Positions 18,012 to 27,032 of a stretch of 58,728 bases of DNA are shown piece by piece (within the stretch, counting starts at the first letter, position 1; each line of letters starts with the position of its first letter). The notes under the pieces were generated by a model. The model was not told the origin of the DNA. It saw only the letters and a program-made list of their open reading frames with translations, and did not search any database. The stretch is from the NCBI GenBank assembly GCA_934163035.1, contig CAKPJX010000006.1, forward strand, positions 1-58,728, given 5' to 3'. Both the position numbers and the translations under genes were made by a program. The DNA is from an uncultured Bacilli bacterium. Lineage in GTDB: Bacteria > Bacillota_I > Bacilli_A > RF39 > UBA660.

Positions 18012-18027
18012 AATTAATCACCTCAAA

Positions 18028-18861
18028 CTAGCCAGCAACAGTAAATATCTTTCCATAGTTAGTAATTAATAAACTACCATTATAACCAACAATATACTTT
18101 CTTTGTTCTAATAAATCTAAATCATTTTTTAATTCAAATCGACACTCTACATCAGCATATTTACTACATTCATCTTTATTTGTCATTACCATTCTATAAA
18201 ATTTTTCATCACTTAAAATATAAGTAGTAGCAATAGCATTATTACTATAATTAAAATCAGTTATAAACCCAAAATTTTCCTTACTATAAATAACCTCACT
18301 AGAAACTATAGAAAAAGGACTTTGTGAATCACTCCTAGTAATAACATATTTATAAATATTACCATCATTTTTAAGTAAATAGTATATACCAGAACTCTGA
18401 TCAACTGTAACTATTTTAACAACCAAAGGAATCTTAAATAACACATCATATAAACCATACGAACTATCAGAAACACCAACTTCAGAATATGCACTAACAC
18501 TATTGCTGGCATTCATATAATAATACTTTAAGTCACTACCCATACCGATAGTATTATCAAGAATTGCAACAATTGGAATAGAAAAATTACTAACACGACA
18601 ATTCTGATTATTCGAATATACTTTAGATAAAGACATATCATATACTTTACCATCTTGATCAACAATAAAATTTGAATCTAAAAACTTCATCTTTTTATTA
18701 TAAAAACTATTTTCATCTTCCGAAACAAAATAATCACAAACAAAATCAGCATCAGAAAGATTAAAGCCTGCATGTCTTATAGTCCTAGTAATATCACCTT
18801 TACATCCAGTAACGCAAAAACACAAAACAATCACTAAAATAAAATAAAATATCTTCTTCAT
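18028..18861 (-). CDS. Putative lipoprotein of unknown function
   Basis: The frame opens at 18915, but the ATG at 18861 (AGAGG 11 bases upstream) gives a classic lipoprotein signal: MKKIFYFILV, hydrophobic core, then CVTGC with the lipidated Cys near 20. The mature ~258 residues are rich in short Tyr/Ser/Asn beta-type segments with repeated 'xIYxLLKNDGNIYKY' and 'GSLLITNYGKIF' patterns, suggesting a beta-propeller-like fold. I do not recognise a family. It is likely co-transcribed with the membrane protein gene that ends seven bases before its upstream region. Confidence 0.75.
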   Translation of the reverse strand: MKKIFYFILVIVLCFCVTGCKGDITRTIRHAGFNLSDADFVCDYFVSEDENSFYNKKMKFLDSNFIVDQDGKVYDMSLSKVYSNNQNCRVSNFSIPIVAILDNTIGMGSDLKYYYMNASNSVSAYSEVGVSDSSYGLYDVLFKIPLVVKIVTVDQSSGIYYLLKNDGNIYKYVITRSDSQSPFSIVSSEVIYSKENFGFITDFNYSNNAIATTYILSDEKFYRMVMTNKDECSKYADVECRFELKNDLDLLEQRKYIVGYNGSLLITNYGKIFTVAG

Positions 18862-18921
18862 ATAATCACTATCCTCTAGTAAAAATATACCATAACTTTG
18901 ATTATTTGAAAACAAAGAAGT

Positions 18922-19773
18922 TTATAAATCAATAAACTTTCCTAATTCTTTATATATATTATTTATTTCTAAAAAATTATCCTTATCATAAACTTCAAGT
19001 ACTTTATCATAGCAATTTACATCATCTTTATATTTAGTAAACAATTTATCAAGCTTCTTAGAAACAATATCTATACTATCTAAATCACTTATATATTTTT
19101 TACTCATTACTTGCATAATCCCAAGTCTTCTTTTTCCACCATTAATCTTAAAAAGCAAATTATCAAACTCTCTCAAAAACCTCGGTCTACGATAATTTTG
19201 ATATATCATAATAGAATATAGAATAGTTAGTAAATTTTTATTACTTAAATTTATATCATCCCCATATTCTAATTTAAGCTTTGCATAATTTACAACAATC
19301 GCTTTAGTACTAATAGACTTATTTTGGGAAGAACTTTCAGTAATAGTTCTTTCATTTTTATTAATAAATTTATAAATGCATATAATAATAAATAACCAAA
19401 CAATTATTTTTAACTCACTAGCTGTTAAAAAAACACTATCAAGCTCATTAATAAAGTATTGATTAACAATAATTGAAGAAAAAAGAGTTACGAAAAATTT
19501 ATATAAGTTTTGATCCTCATTCCTAAAAAAATCTTCTCCTAAAAAATACAATGTATAAATCATTCTAAAAATAAATTCAACAACAACAATCATAAATATA
19601 TTTTTATTAACTTTACCAATACCTAAATATGAAAAAACACCAGCTAAAATGATTAGATAAATTAATCTAAATATTATTTTTTGACTATTAGTAAATGAAT
19701 ATTTTTTATCAAAAGTATCTAGTAAAACAAATAAGACAGCTGCAAAAAGTAAATATAATATACAATTTATCAT
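18922..19773 (-). CDS. Polytopic membrane protein of unknown function
   Basis: 283 residues. The first ~140 contain about five hydrophobic segments (near 1-20, 29-49, 57-78, 88-108, 118-137); the remainder is a soluble, helical domain with a GKRRLGIMQVMSKKY block. GIMQ resembles a motif of lytic transglycosylases, but the rest of that fold is not evident, so I do not assign it. AGGGGTGG four bases before the ATG supports the start. A strong terminator lies just upstream, so it starts a new transcript. Confidence 0.7.
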   Translation of the reverse strand: MINCILYLLFAAVLFVLLDTFDKKYSFTNSQKIIFRLIYLIILAGVFSYLGIGKVNKNIFMIVVVEFIFRMIYTLYFLGEDFFRNEDQNLYKFFVTLFSSIIVNQYFINELDSVFLTASELKIIVWLFIIICIYKFINKNERTITESSSQNKSISTKAIVVNYAKLKLEYGDDINLSNKNLLTILYSIMIYQNYRRPRFLREFDNLLFKINGGKRRLGIMQVMSKKYISDLDSIDIVSKKLDKLFTKYKDDVNCYDKVLEVYDKDNFLEINNIYKELGKFIDL

Positions 19774-19802
19774 TTAACCACCCCTGAATACAGCATATTA
19801 TA

Positions 19803-19852
19803 CAAAAAGAGTCCTCTAAAATCAAGTATTAATTGATTTTAAACGACTCTTA
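19803..19852 (-). terminator. Long terminator overlapping the 3' end of the 100-residue gene
   Basis: AAGAGTC/GACTCTT and TAAAATCAA/TTGATTTTA nest into a long interrupted stem, followed on the minus strand by CTTTTTG. The 5' arm encodes the final residues of the gene that stops at 19822. Confidence 0.8.
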
Positions 19853-20124
19853 ACCATAAATATAATTTCCATAGGTGCATTTATCTTATGTAAAACAATT
19901 AGAGCATCTTGAAGTTTTGTCTTTAAATTCATATTTTCTTCAATTTTAATTGCTTCTCCTCTATAGTCAAAATTAGAAATTGGATTTTTTAAAACGAATT
20001 CTGTTATATATTCCTCAACTTCTTTTAAAATATATACTTTTAACTCATATTCATCCATTTCTCTAATACCAAAATATCCACCAACCAAATATTTAAATTG
20101 ATCTTTTAAAGTATTATCTTTCAT
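19822..20124 (-). CDS. Small helical protein of unknown function
   Basis: 100 residues, no signal or membrane helix, predicted mostly helical and acidic at the N-terminal half. I do not recognise the family. Its ATG overlaps the stop of the polysaccharide deacetylase by one base (TAATG), so it is translated with that gene and is probably a real, coupled product. The terminator stem sits inside its last codons. Confidence 0.75.
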   Translation of the reverse strand: MKDNTLKDQFKYLVGGYFGIREMDEYELKVYILKEVEEYITEFVLKNPISNFDYRGEAIKIEENMNLKTKLQDALIVLHKINAPMEIIFMVKSRLKSINT

Positions 20125-21788
20125 TAACTTACCATATTTATAAATTGATTCAATGATGTTGATTTATATATTGGATATCTAGGTATAAGATACTTATTAT
20201 TACTACGTCTAGCCTTTCTATTACCACCAGCAAAAGCTAATTTAAATCCAGCTTCTCTTACAGCACTTATTGCTACATCACTATAACTATAGAATGGATA
20301 ACAGAAAGAGTCATTATTATCAACTATTTGAAGAGATTTATTTAAATCAGCAAGAGCTTCTTCTTTACTAGCACAAACTAATTGACCACGACCACAAGAA
20401 CCATATTGATGCATATCATAAGTATGAGACTGAATATCCAAATTTTTTGAACGATAATTATTAACATCCCACCAACCAGAAATTAAAAACAATGTTGCAT
20501 TCATATTATATTCTTCTAAAAGCGGAATTAACTTATTACCATTATGAGCACCAGTTCCCATAGCACCATCATCTACAGTAATTAAAACACACTTATCAGG
20601 CAACTCAATTTCACCATACATCCATTGCTTAAACTCAGACATCTTTAAAGTTCTGTAACCATTATTTCTTAAATATTCTAACTGTTCTCTAAATTTGCTA
20701 ACTTCCAAACAAATGCCTTCATCACAAGTTTCACCAATAGTAGGATCATAGAAAAAGTGATAGTTCAAAACAGCAATTTGTTGTTCAGAATCACTAGGAG
20801 CAACATATTCAACAATCTCTTCCCCTTTACTCATTCTCTTAAAATCCTCTAAACTAGTACTAGCCTTAACCAAATATGATTCAATATTATCCTTAGAACT
20901 AGACTTAGTAGACTTTCTATTTGCAACATTAAATTTTAAAGGAGACTTATCTAAAAGTTCAATTTTAATATCAGACTCAGTATTGATAGCACCAAGATTA
21001 GCATTATTAGTATTTGTAATAACTAATATAGCACCTTCCTTAAGCCTAACATTTCCTTCTAGCCACTGACCATATTCATTAATAGTAATACCATAAAAAC
21101 CAGCACTCTTTAAATAATTCAATTGTTGTCTAACACTATCAATAGGAACACAAGTATTCTTATTACAATTATCAATCTGATCATAACTAATAACACTTAT
21201 ATAAGAAGCCTCATTATCCTTAGTATTTTCAGAATCAACTATATTATCATTTTCTCCTCTTTTAATCTGAAAAAGTTTATTTAAATAGTATACATAATAA
21301 TAATTAGCATCCATATATTGAATTGGTAAATTAAATTTTCCATCAACTTCTAAAATCCTATTATTATTTTTATAAAATTCAGCTTTTTTTAAATTTAAAT
21401 TCTTATTAAACACCATATATTTAGAATTAACCGTTTCATTGGTACTATCTTTTGTACGTTTAACATCATCATAAAATACATAGTAATCAGTATCTTTAAT
21501 TTTAAAGTATTGATCATTGCTACTTTTAATAGACATTTTATCCAATTTCAAAACTAATCCTTCATAAACCTTACCGATAGCTTTACCAGATTTAGTATAA
21601 AGTTTAGTATCATTAATAACTTCTATACTACTACCATAATGATCTTTAATATTTTCTAATAGCTTATTATCTTGATATTTTAAATAAAGAAAAATACCAA
21701 GTGCAGCAATCAATATAATAGAAATAATAACAGATATGATTATAACAACTTTCTTCTTTTTATTAGATACTCTTTTTTTCACACTCAT
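20124..21788 (-). CDS. Membrane-anchored polysaccharide deacetylase (NodB domain)
   Basis: 554 residues: basic start, one membrane helix (about 15-36), an SH3-like region, then two related halves. The C-terminal half is a NodB-type deacetylase (AVLNYHFFYD, TVDDGAMG in place of TFDDG, and HTYDMH metal motif) acting on N-acetylated glycans such as peptidoglycan. The earlier half (ISVISYDQI, QQLNYLKSAGF, QWLEG, LVITNTNN) mirrors its order but has lost the Asp pair, so it appears to be a degenerate copy used for binding. AGAGGGA lies seven bases before the ATG. Terminates with the coupled 100-residue gene. Confidence 0.9.
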   Translation of the reverse strand: MSVKKRVSNKKKKVVIIISVIISIILIAALGIFLYLKYQDNKLLENIKDHYGSSIEVINDTKLYTKSGKAIGKVYEGLVLKLDKMSIKSSNDQYFKIKDTDYYVFYDDVKRTKDSTNETVNSKYMVFNKNLNLKKAEFYKNNNRILEVDGKFNLPIQYMDANYYYVYYLNKLFQIKRGENDNIVDSENTKDNEASYISVISYDQIDNCNKNTCVPIDSVRQQLNYLKSAGFYGITINEYGQWLEGNVRLKEGAILVITNTNNANLGAINTESDIKIELLDKSPLKFNVANRKSTKSSSKDNIESYLVKASTSLEDFKRMSKGEEIVEYVAPSDSEQQIAVLNYHFFYDPTIGETCDEGICLEVSKFREQLEYLRNNGYRTLKMSEFKQWMYGEIELPDKCVLITVDDGAMGTGAHNGNKLIPLLEEYNMNATLFLISGWWDVNNYRSKNLDIQSHTYDMHQYGSCGRGQLVCASKEEALADLNKSLQIVDNNDSFCYPFYSYSDVAISAVREAGFKLAFAGGNRKARRSNNKYLIPRYPIYKSTSLNQFINMVS

Positions 21789-21929
21789 AACACATTCCCT
21801 CTACTCATATAAACTACTAACTATTAATAGTATATCATGAAAAGAATTCATAATAAATAATTATCTAAAATTTAAATCAGCTTTACATAAAATACTAGCA
21901 ATAATTTTTAAGAAATGTAAGCTAAATTA

Positions 21930-21958
21930 TTGATTATTTTTAAAAGTCTTGATATACT
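21930..21958 (+). promoter_or_regulatory. Promoter of tRNA-Leu
   Basis: TTGATT (21930-21935), 17-base spacer, TATACT (21953-21958), 11 bases before the tRNA 5' end. Confidence 0.75.
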
Positions 21959-21969
21959 TTATGAGTACT

Positions 21970-22056
21970 GCTCGTATGGCGGAATTGGTAGACGCGGTAG
22001 ACTCAAAATCTACTTCTAGCGATAGAGTTCCGGTTCAAGTCCGGATACGAGCACCA
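21970..22056 (+). tRNA. tRNA-Leu (anticodon CAA)
   Basis: An 87-base class II tRNA with encoded CCA. The acceptor stem pairs GCTCGTA with TACGAGC, the D-arm contains GGTAGACGCGG, the anticodon stem is GTAGA/TCTAC with loop CTCAAAA (anticodon CAA, reading UUG), a long variable arm follows, and the T-arm has GGTTCAAGTCC. A run of nine T after CCA probably terminates it. It stands alone and lies between minus-strand envelope genes and a plus-strand surface gene. Confidence 0.97.
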
Positions 22057-22262
22057 TTTTTTTTTGGAAAAATACATAAATTATTAAATGTTTTGAAATG
22101 ATATGAACTGAAACAAAAACATAGTATCTATAAAGAAAATTAAACTTAACCTAAATTTTAGTATCAACCTTTGTTAGTAATATTAAATGCTTATAAACAT
22201 GCAGTAGAAATTTTTATCATTTGGTAATGCCATGTTCATACATAAATAGTAGGTGATATATA
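22057..22262 (+). other. Intergenic region, no gene seen
   Basis: No credible ORF or structured RNA. It holds the tRNA T-run at its left edge and AGGTGA seven bases before the next ATG. Together with 21789-21969 it makes a stretch of over 450 bases in which the tRNA and its promoter are the only features I can support. Confidence 0.5.
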
Positions 22263-23327
22263 ATGAATAAAAAAAAGAAAATACTTTTAATAGGAGGAAT
22301 TATTGTTCTCTTAATGCTAGCAATAATAACTTTTATCTTATTAAACAATAATAAAAATGTAAAGAATACTAAATACTATAATGCATATGTTAGTATTAAC
22401 CCAATTGTTAAACTAACCTTTTCAGTAACTTGTGAGAAAAATAAATGTACTAATCCAATTATTACAGATTTTAATCTATATAATGATGATGCTAAAAGTA
22501 TTTATAAAGATATTAATTTTAAGAAACTAGAGCTTTCTAATGCAATTAATAAAATTATAAATATAGCTAAAAAAAATAACATAACTTTCAACGAAGTTAA
22601 TTATTATTCAAATTGGAATAATAAAAAGTATTTAAAAAACATTGAGTACTTTGACATTTTGAATATTAAAATTATGGATAATAACAAACTTGACAAAGCG
22701 ATAAAAGATATAAATATTAATAGTAATAGTAAATACACAGTTTCTTTTGATAGCAACGGTGGAAGTATTATACCTGCTCAAGTTATAGAAGAAAATAGCA
22801 AAGCTATTGTACCAGAGACTCCTACTAAAGATGGTTATACCTTTATTGAATGGCAATTAGATGATAATAAATATGATTTTGGTAGTCCTGTAAAAAAAGA
22901 TATTGTACTTAAAGCCACATGGAAAGAAAAAACTAATAATAATAATAATAATGATAATGACAACAATAGTCATGTAAAAGAATCTAATACTCCATCTAAT
23001 AATACTGTCAAGGAAACACCTACTAAATATAATTATACAGGTAAATATTATTGGAATGATAGATATATTCAACTTAATAGTGATGGCAGCTGTGTTGTTA
23101 ATCCTTCTGATGTTGGTACTGCTGGTAGTGTAACTGGTAATTGTACTTATAGTATGGATCTTTGCTCTAATTCTAGTGCTTGCGAAGCACAGATTACTAG
23201 GATTGCATTTTACGACGATGGCAATTATGCTATGGAAGGAACAATAGATAGCTCTAATAAAATATCTTTTATCGTTGCTATTGATGCTGATACTGGAGAA
23301 TTTGAAAAACTTATTTTTATAAAGTAG
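22263..23327 (+). CDS. Membrane-anchored surface protein with InlB-type B repeat
   Basis: 354 residues with an N-terminal basic stretch and one membrane helix (about 7-27). Next comes an RsgI-like beta region (AYVSINPIVKLTF), then one InlB B-repeat/Flg_new domain (about 158-223: YTVSFDSNGGS, PTKDGYTFIEW, VLKATW), an Asn/Asp linker, and a C-terminal beta-rich domain (GKYYWNDRYIQLNSDGSC). B-repeats occur in surface proteins that contact hosts or glycans. The mature part is external. AGGTGA precedes the ATG. Function beyond surface attachment is inference. Confidence 0.85.
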   Translation: MNKKKKILLIGGIIVLLMLAIITFILLNNNKNVKNTKYYNAYVSINPIVKLTFSVTCEKNKCTNPIITDFNLYNDDAKSIYKDINFKKLELSNAINKIINIAKKNNITFNEVNYYSNWNNKKYLKNIEYFDILNIKIMDNNKLDKAIKDININSNSKYTVSFDSNGGSIIPAQVIEENSKAIVPETPTKDGYTFIEWQLDDNKYDFGSPVKKDIVLKATWKEKTNNNNNNDNDNNSHVKESNTPSNNTVKETPTKYNYTGKYYWNDRYIQLNSDGSCVVNPSDVGTAGSVTGNCTYSMDLCSNSSACEAQITRIAFYDDGNYAMEGTIDSSNKISFIVAIDADTGEFEKLIFIK

Positions 23328-23370
23328 TAAGAACAGTCAGCCTAACAAATTGATAGACACTATAAAATTA

Positions 23371-23397
23371 AAACTAACGTATCGTTAGTTTTTTGTT
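23371..23397. terminator. Bidirectional terminator between the B-repeat and HD genes
   Basis: AAACTAACG (23371-23379) and CGTTAGTTT (23383-23391) with A and T runs at either side serve both converging genes. Confidence 0.75.
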
Positions 23398-23410
23398 TTT
23401 ATAACCAATT

Positions 23411-24472
23411 TCATTCATCTGTAAAATCAAAATTCATATATAAATATCTATCAAAATCATATTTTGTACATTTATTTATATTTTTACTTGCTTCTTCAGA
23501 AATATCGCTAATTCTAAACAAACCATCCTTAGTCTTAACTAAAGGATTTATATATCTCTTTTTTACCTTCAAATTTATACAGTAAAAATCATCAACATAT
23601 GAATGACTTGTTTTAACATCAGTAGCATCTCTCCAAATATTAAAGCAATTCGATATATTAAAACTATTACACTCTACTATTTTTCTAATAACATCAGCTT
23701 CTGACAAATTATATAAATCACTAACTGTAATAAGATTATGTTCAGACATTATTCTCATAATATCAGCTAAAAATTGCATTGAAAATCTTCTTTTATCATT
23801 CATATAAATTATTGAAAGTTCACTCATTCCCAAAACAAATTTATTACAAATACTAATATCAGTAAACCCAATTTCTAGTACCCCATCATCTTTTTCAAAT
23901 ACTTGAATATTTGAATAAATCTGCTTCACTTGCTCCAAACTCCATATTCTTTTAACAGCACCAAGTCCATTAGATAAAGTATACTCTAGTCTATCTGCCG
24001 AAAGCATTGGTGTATCATTATCAGCAATGGGATATACATGATAATCAGAAACTTCATCTACATCAATATTATCTCTTTTTAAAAGTGTCATTACCTCTTT
24101 AGATTTCAAAATTAATGTTTTAGTTAAATTTTCTGTAGATTCTTGTATCATATGATCGCCATTCATAAAATCTATGCAATGTTTAAAAATAGGAGTTGAA
24201 ATATCATGAAACAATCCAGATAAAGTTTGTTTTTTATCTTTAGTAAAATGCCATATTATAAGAGCAACTGCTATACTATGATCTAGGCTAGAATACCAAA
24301 AATCCATATCAAACATCTTTGAATAATAAGTACCACAAGAAATGCTTATTCTACTTTGATTCTGCATAATTGGTGTATTTATATAATCTAATAAAAATTC
24401 TGGAAAATCATCTGATAAAATATCAAAATACTTTCTTAACGTTGGACTTAAGCCCTGTATATAATTTCTCAC
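23411..24472 (-). CDS. HD-domain phosphohydrolase family protein
   Basis: 353 residues with an HD-type metal site: DHSIAVALI, then LSGLFHDISTP (the HD pair), and later SADRLEYTL (the distal Asp). This matches metal-dependent phosphohydrolases acting on nucleotides or cyclic nucleotides; the substrate is not evident. The start is a GTG at 24472, with GGAGGTG about nine bases upstream. It is transcribed divergently from the serpin gene, and an extended -10 (TGATATAAT) lies in the shared region. Confidence 0.85.
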   Translation of the reverse strand: MRNYIQGLSPTLRKYFDILSDDFPEFLLDYINTPIMQNQSRISISCGTYYSKMFDMDFWYSSLDHSIAVALIIWHFTKDKKQTLSGLFHDISTPIFKHCIDFMNGDHMIQESTENLTKTLILKSKEVMTLLKRDNIDVDEVSDYHVYPIADNDTPMLSADRLEYTLSNGLGAVKRIWSLEQVKQIYSNIQVFEKDDGVLEIGFTDISICNKFVLGMSELSIIYMNDKRRFSMQFLADIMRIMSEHNLITVSDLYNLSEADVIRKIVECNSFNISNCFNIWRDATDVKTSHSYVDDFYCINLKVKKRYINPLVKTKDGLFRISDISEEASKNINKCTKYDFDRYLYMNFDFTDE

Positions 24473-24525
24473 TCTCTATAACACCTCCAATGTCATAATA
24501 AAATTATATCATAAGTAAAATAATC

Positions 24526-24554
24526 TTGCCTATTAAAATACAATCATATATACT
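24526..24554 (+). promoter_or_regulatory. Promoter of the serpin gene
   Basis: TTGCCT (24526-24531), 17-base spacer, TATACT (24549-24554), about 28 bases before the start codon. Confidence 0.55.
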
Positions 24555-24581
24555 TAAATTATAAAATAGGAGGATATATTT

Positions 24582-26153
24582 ATGAATAATGAAGTAGCAG
24601 TAAACAATAACCAAAAAAACACTAAAAAAAGAAATACTATTATAGCAATAATACTAATTATAGTAATTATTGCTCTAGTAATTTTATTTCTAACTTGCAG
24701 AAAAAAAGATAATAATAGTCCAAACAATATAAAAAAAGAACCCAAAGAAGTCTATCAACCATATAAGATGTCAGGTAATGGAATAGAAAACTTTGATCTT
24801 GCTTTTTTAAAACTAGAAAATGAGAAAAAGAATATATTGTATAGCCCACTATCAATTAAATATTCACTAGCCATGTTAAGTGATGGTACTAGCGACAATT
24901 CACAAAAACAAATAAAAGAAGTTATTGGTAATTACAAATCACAAAAATACACCAACAATGAAAATATGTCATTTGCAAATGCTATGTTCATAAAAGATAC
25001 TTTTAAAGATAGTATTAAAAAAACATATACAGATGATTTAAGCAATAAATACAATGCATCTATTATATATGATTCATTTGCAACACCGGATAATTTAAAT
25101 AAATGGGTAAGTGAAAAAACATTTGGACTAATCAATAATTTATTTACTGACATCTCACAAAATAGTTTTTTCTTAGTAAATGCTCTAGCCATTGATATGG
25201 AATGGAATAAGCTAATTCAAACAACATGGGATAAATATGAAAATAGATATTATGTAAGATATAATCATGAAAATTATACATCTTATGTACCAATCTTAGA
25301 TCAGCGTTCTTATCATTCATTACCATTTAATAATAATAGTATTAATGCTAAATCAGTTGAGATTGGAGCTTCAATTAACAACTATGATATTGTAAAAGAA
25401 TTAGGAGAAGAAAACATTCGTAAAACAATCAGTAAAGAATATGAAGAATGGTTAGCAAAAGAAGAATGTGGTTCAAAAGATGAACAACCTGATGTAAATA
25501 CTTATGTTAATCAATTTATTAAAGAATTAAATGAAAATTACAAAACAAAAGAAAGTTCTACAGATTTCTTAATGTATAATGACGACAATATAAAAGTATT
25601 TGCCAAAGATTTAAAAACATATAATCAAACAACATTACAATATATAGGAATCATGCCAAAAAATGAAGAACTAGATAACTACATTAAAAATATTAAAAAT
25701 ACTGATCTAAATAATATTATTAAAAATTTAAAGACGATTGATAACAATAACTTCACCCAAGGAAAAATAACAAAAATAACAGGATATATTCCATTATTTA
25801 AATATGATTATCAATTAAAATTGAGAACAGATTTAGAAAAAATAGGGATAACTGATATCTTTAGTGCTGAAAAAGCAAATTTATCAAACTTAACAAGTAC
25901 AAAAGGAGCTTATATAAATTCAGCAGATCATAAAGCAAATATTGAATTTTCTAATGAAGGAATTAAAGCTGCCGCTGTAACACAAGAAGGTGGCTTAGGA
26001 GCAGGATCTTGTTCTTTTGAACATCTCTATGAAGTGCCTGTTGAAGAAATTGATCTTACTTTTGATAAACCATATATGTACATAATAAGAGATAAAAACA
26101 CTTCTGAAGTTTGGTTTATTGGAGCAGTCTATGAACCTATAAAAATTAATTAA
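24582..26153 (+). CDS. Membrane-anchored serpin-like protease inhibitor
   Basis: 523 residues: a short cytoplasmic start, one membrane helix (about 18-41), a linker, then a serpin fold. Seen features are NILYSPLSIKYSLAML near the start of the fold, FLVNALAIDMEW in the middle, the hinge NEGIKAAAVT, and the C-terminal KPYMYIIRDKNTSEVWFIG. Serpins trap target proteases through a reactive loop; the hinge has small residues at P12-P10 as in inhibitory members, though P14 is Ile rather than Thr/Ser. A central insertion of about 80 residues is unusual. Being tethered outside the membrane, it would protect against extracellular proteases. AGGAGG lies eight bases before the ATG. Confidence 0.9.
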   Translation: MNNEVAVNNNQKNTKKRNTIIAIILIIVIIALVILFLTCRKKDNNSPNNIKKEPKEVYQPYKMSGNGIENFDLAFLKLENEKKNILYSPLSIKYSLAMLSDGTSDNSQKQIKEVIGNYKSQKYTNNENMSFANAMFIKDTFKDSIKKTYTDDLSNKYNASIIYDSFATPDNLNKWVSEKTFGLINNLFTDISQNSFFLVNALAIDMEWNKLIQTTWDKYENRYYVRYNHENYTSYVPILDQRSYHSLPFNNNSINAKSVEIGASINNYDIVKELGEENIRKTISKEYEEWLAKEECGSKDEQPDVNTYVNQFIKELNENYKTKESSTDFLMYNDDNIKVFAKDLKTYNQTTLQYIGIMPKNEELDNYIKNIKNTDLNNIIKNLKTIDNNNFTQGKITKITGYIPLFKYDYQLKLRTDLEKIGITDIFSAEKANLSNLTSTKGAYINSADHKANIEFSNEGIKAAAVTQEGGLGAGSCSFEHLYEVPVEEIDLTFDKPYMYIIRDKNTSEVWFIGAVYEPIKIN

Positions 26154-26163
26154 ACAAACACAA

Positions 26164-26197
26164 AAAACCTCATTTCACAAAATAGAAATGAGGTTTT
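26164..26197. terminator. Bidirectional terminator after the serpin gene
   Basis: A 13-bp perfect stem AAAACCTCATTTC (26164-26176)/GAAATGAGGTTTT (26185-26197). It lies between converging genes and carries A/T runs on both sides. Confidence 0.85.
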
Positions 26198-26216
26198 ATC
26201 ATGACTTTATTTAAGA

Positions 26217-27029
26217 TTAATCATTCAATAATGAGATATCTCTAAATACTTCCATAAACTCTTCAATATCATCACCATAATAGTTAACTATAGTAACACA
26301 TTCTTTTGTTTCAAATTTAACAGCCGTTATAGCATAAATTTCCTTACCATTTTTCTTTAAAGTAGCTTTTGTAAATCTTTTCCTATCATCAACATCACTC
26401 TTTAAAAATTTATAACCCTGTTTTTTTAATATATCAATAGATTGATTAACATGGAATTTAACAAGTACATCAGTATCATGTCTATCAGTATAATTAAATA
26501 TTCCAAGCGAATCTTTAGCATATTCCTTATAACAATATAAATTATTACCTGCTATGTTCTTAGTACTACATGCCCAAGTTTTATTAATATTTATTGAAAC
26601 TATATTATCATTAGATTTATATGAGCTTTTTTCTCTTTCTCTAGAAACCTTAAAATCAAATACAAAATAAAGTCCTAAAAAAACAACTATAATATAAAGT
26701 ATTGCATTAACAACTCCATAAATTGACTTTGTAGAGACAACATACTTTGTATAGTATATTGGCATATAAAGTATGTTTAATAATATTAATACTAAAATAT
26801 TCTCAAATTTTTCAAAACCACTAAAATCATTATTATGACACACATGAATAATACAAACAACTAATCCATATAAGAAGCAGCAAGCACCAAGCCCAAGTAA
26901 AACATATAATATTATTAGTAATAAATTAAATTCCGGTAATAAAAAAGAAACCATTAAAATAAGCATTCCAATTATTAAAAGAAAATCACAACCACCCAAA
27001 ATAATAATATTATTAATTTTATCTCTCAT
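26217..27029 (-). CDS. Polytopic membrane protein of unknown function
   Basis: 270 residues: about four membrane helices in the first 130, then a soluble C-terminal domain containing TWACSTKNIAGNNLYCYKEYA and a beta-rich end. I do not recognise the family. Its ATG lies three bases after the scpB stop, with GAGG inside the end of scpB, so it is co-translated in the scpAB operon. No link to chromosome segregation can be shown. Confidence 0.75.
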   Translation of the reverse strand: MRDKINNIIILGGCDFLLIIGMLILMVSFLLPEFNLLLIILYVLLGLGACCFLYGLVVCIIHVCHNNDFSGFEKFENILVLILLNILYMPIYYTKYVVSTKSIYGVVNAILYIIVVFLGLYFVFDFKVSREREKSSYKSNDNIVSININKTWACSTKNIAGNNLYCYKEYAKDSLGIFNYTDRHDTDVLVKFHVNQSIDILKKQGYKFLKSDVDDRKRFTKATLKKNGKEIYAITAVKFETKECVTIVNYYGDDIEEFMEVFRDISLLND

Positions 27030-27032
27030 ATA

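Noticed and set aside
18922..19773. Assignment of the membrane protein as a lytic transglycosylase from its GIMQV motif
   Set aside because: The catalytic Glu region and the remainder of the fold are not recognisable.
21970..22056. tRNA-Leu as attachment site of an island carrying the two plus-strand surface genes
   Set aside because: No duplicate of the tRNA 3' end and no integrase or transposase was found on this side.
22945..22975. AAT/GAT microsatellite and shadow ORF on the minus strand
   Set aside because: It encodes the Asn/Asp linker of the B-repeat protein; the opposite ORF has no start signal.
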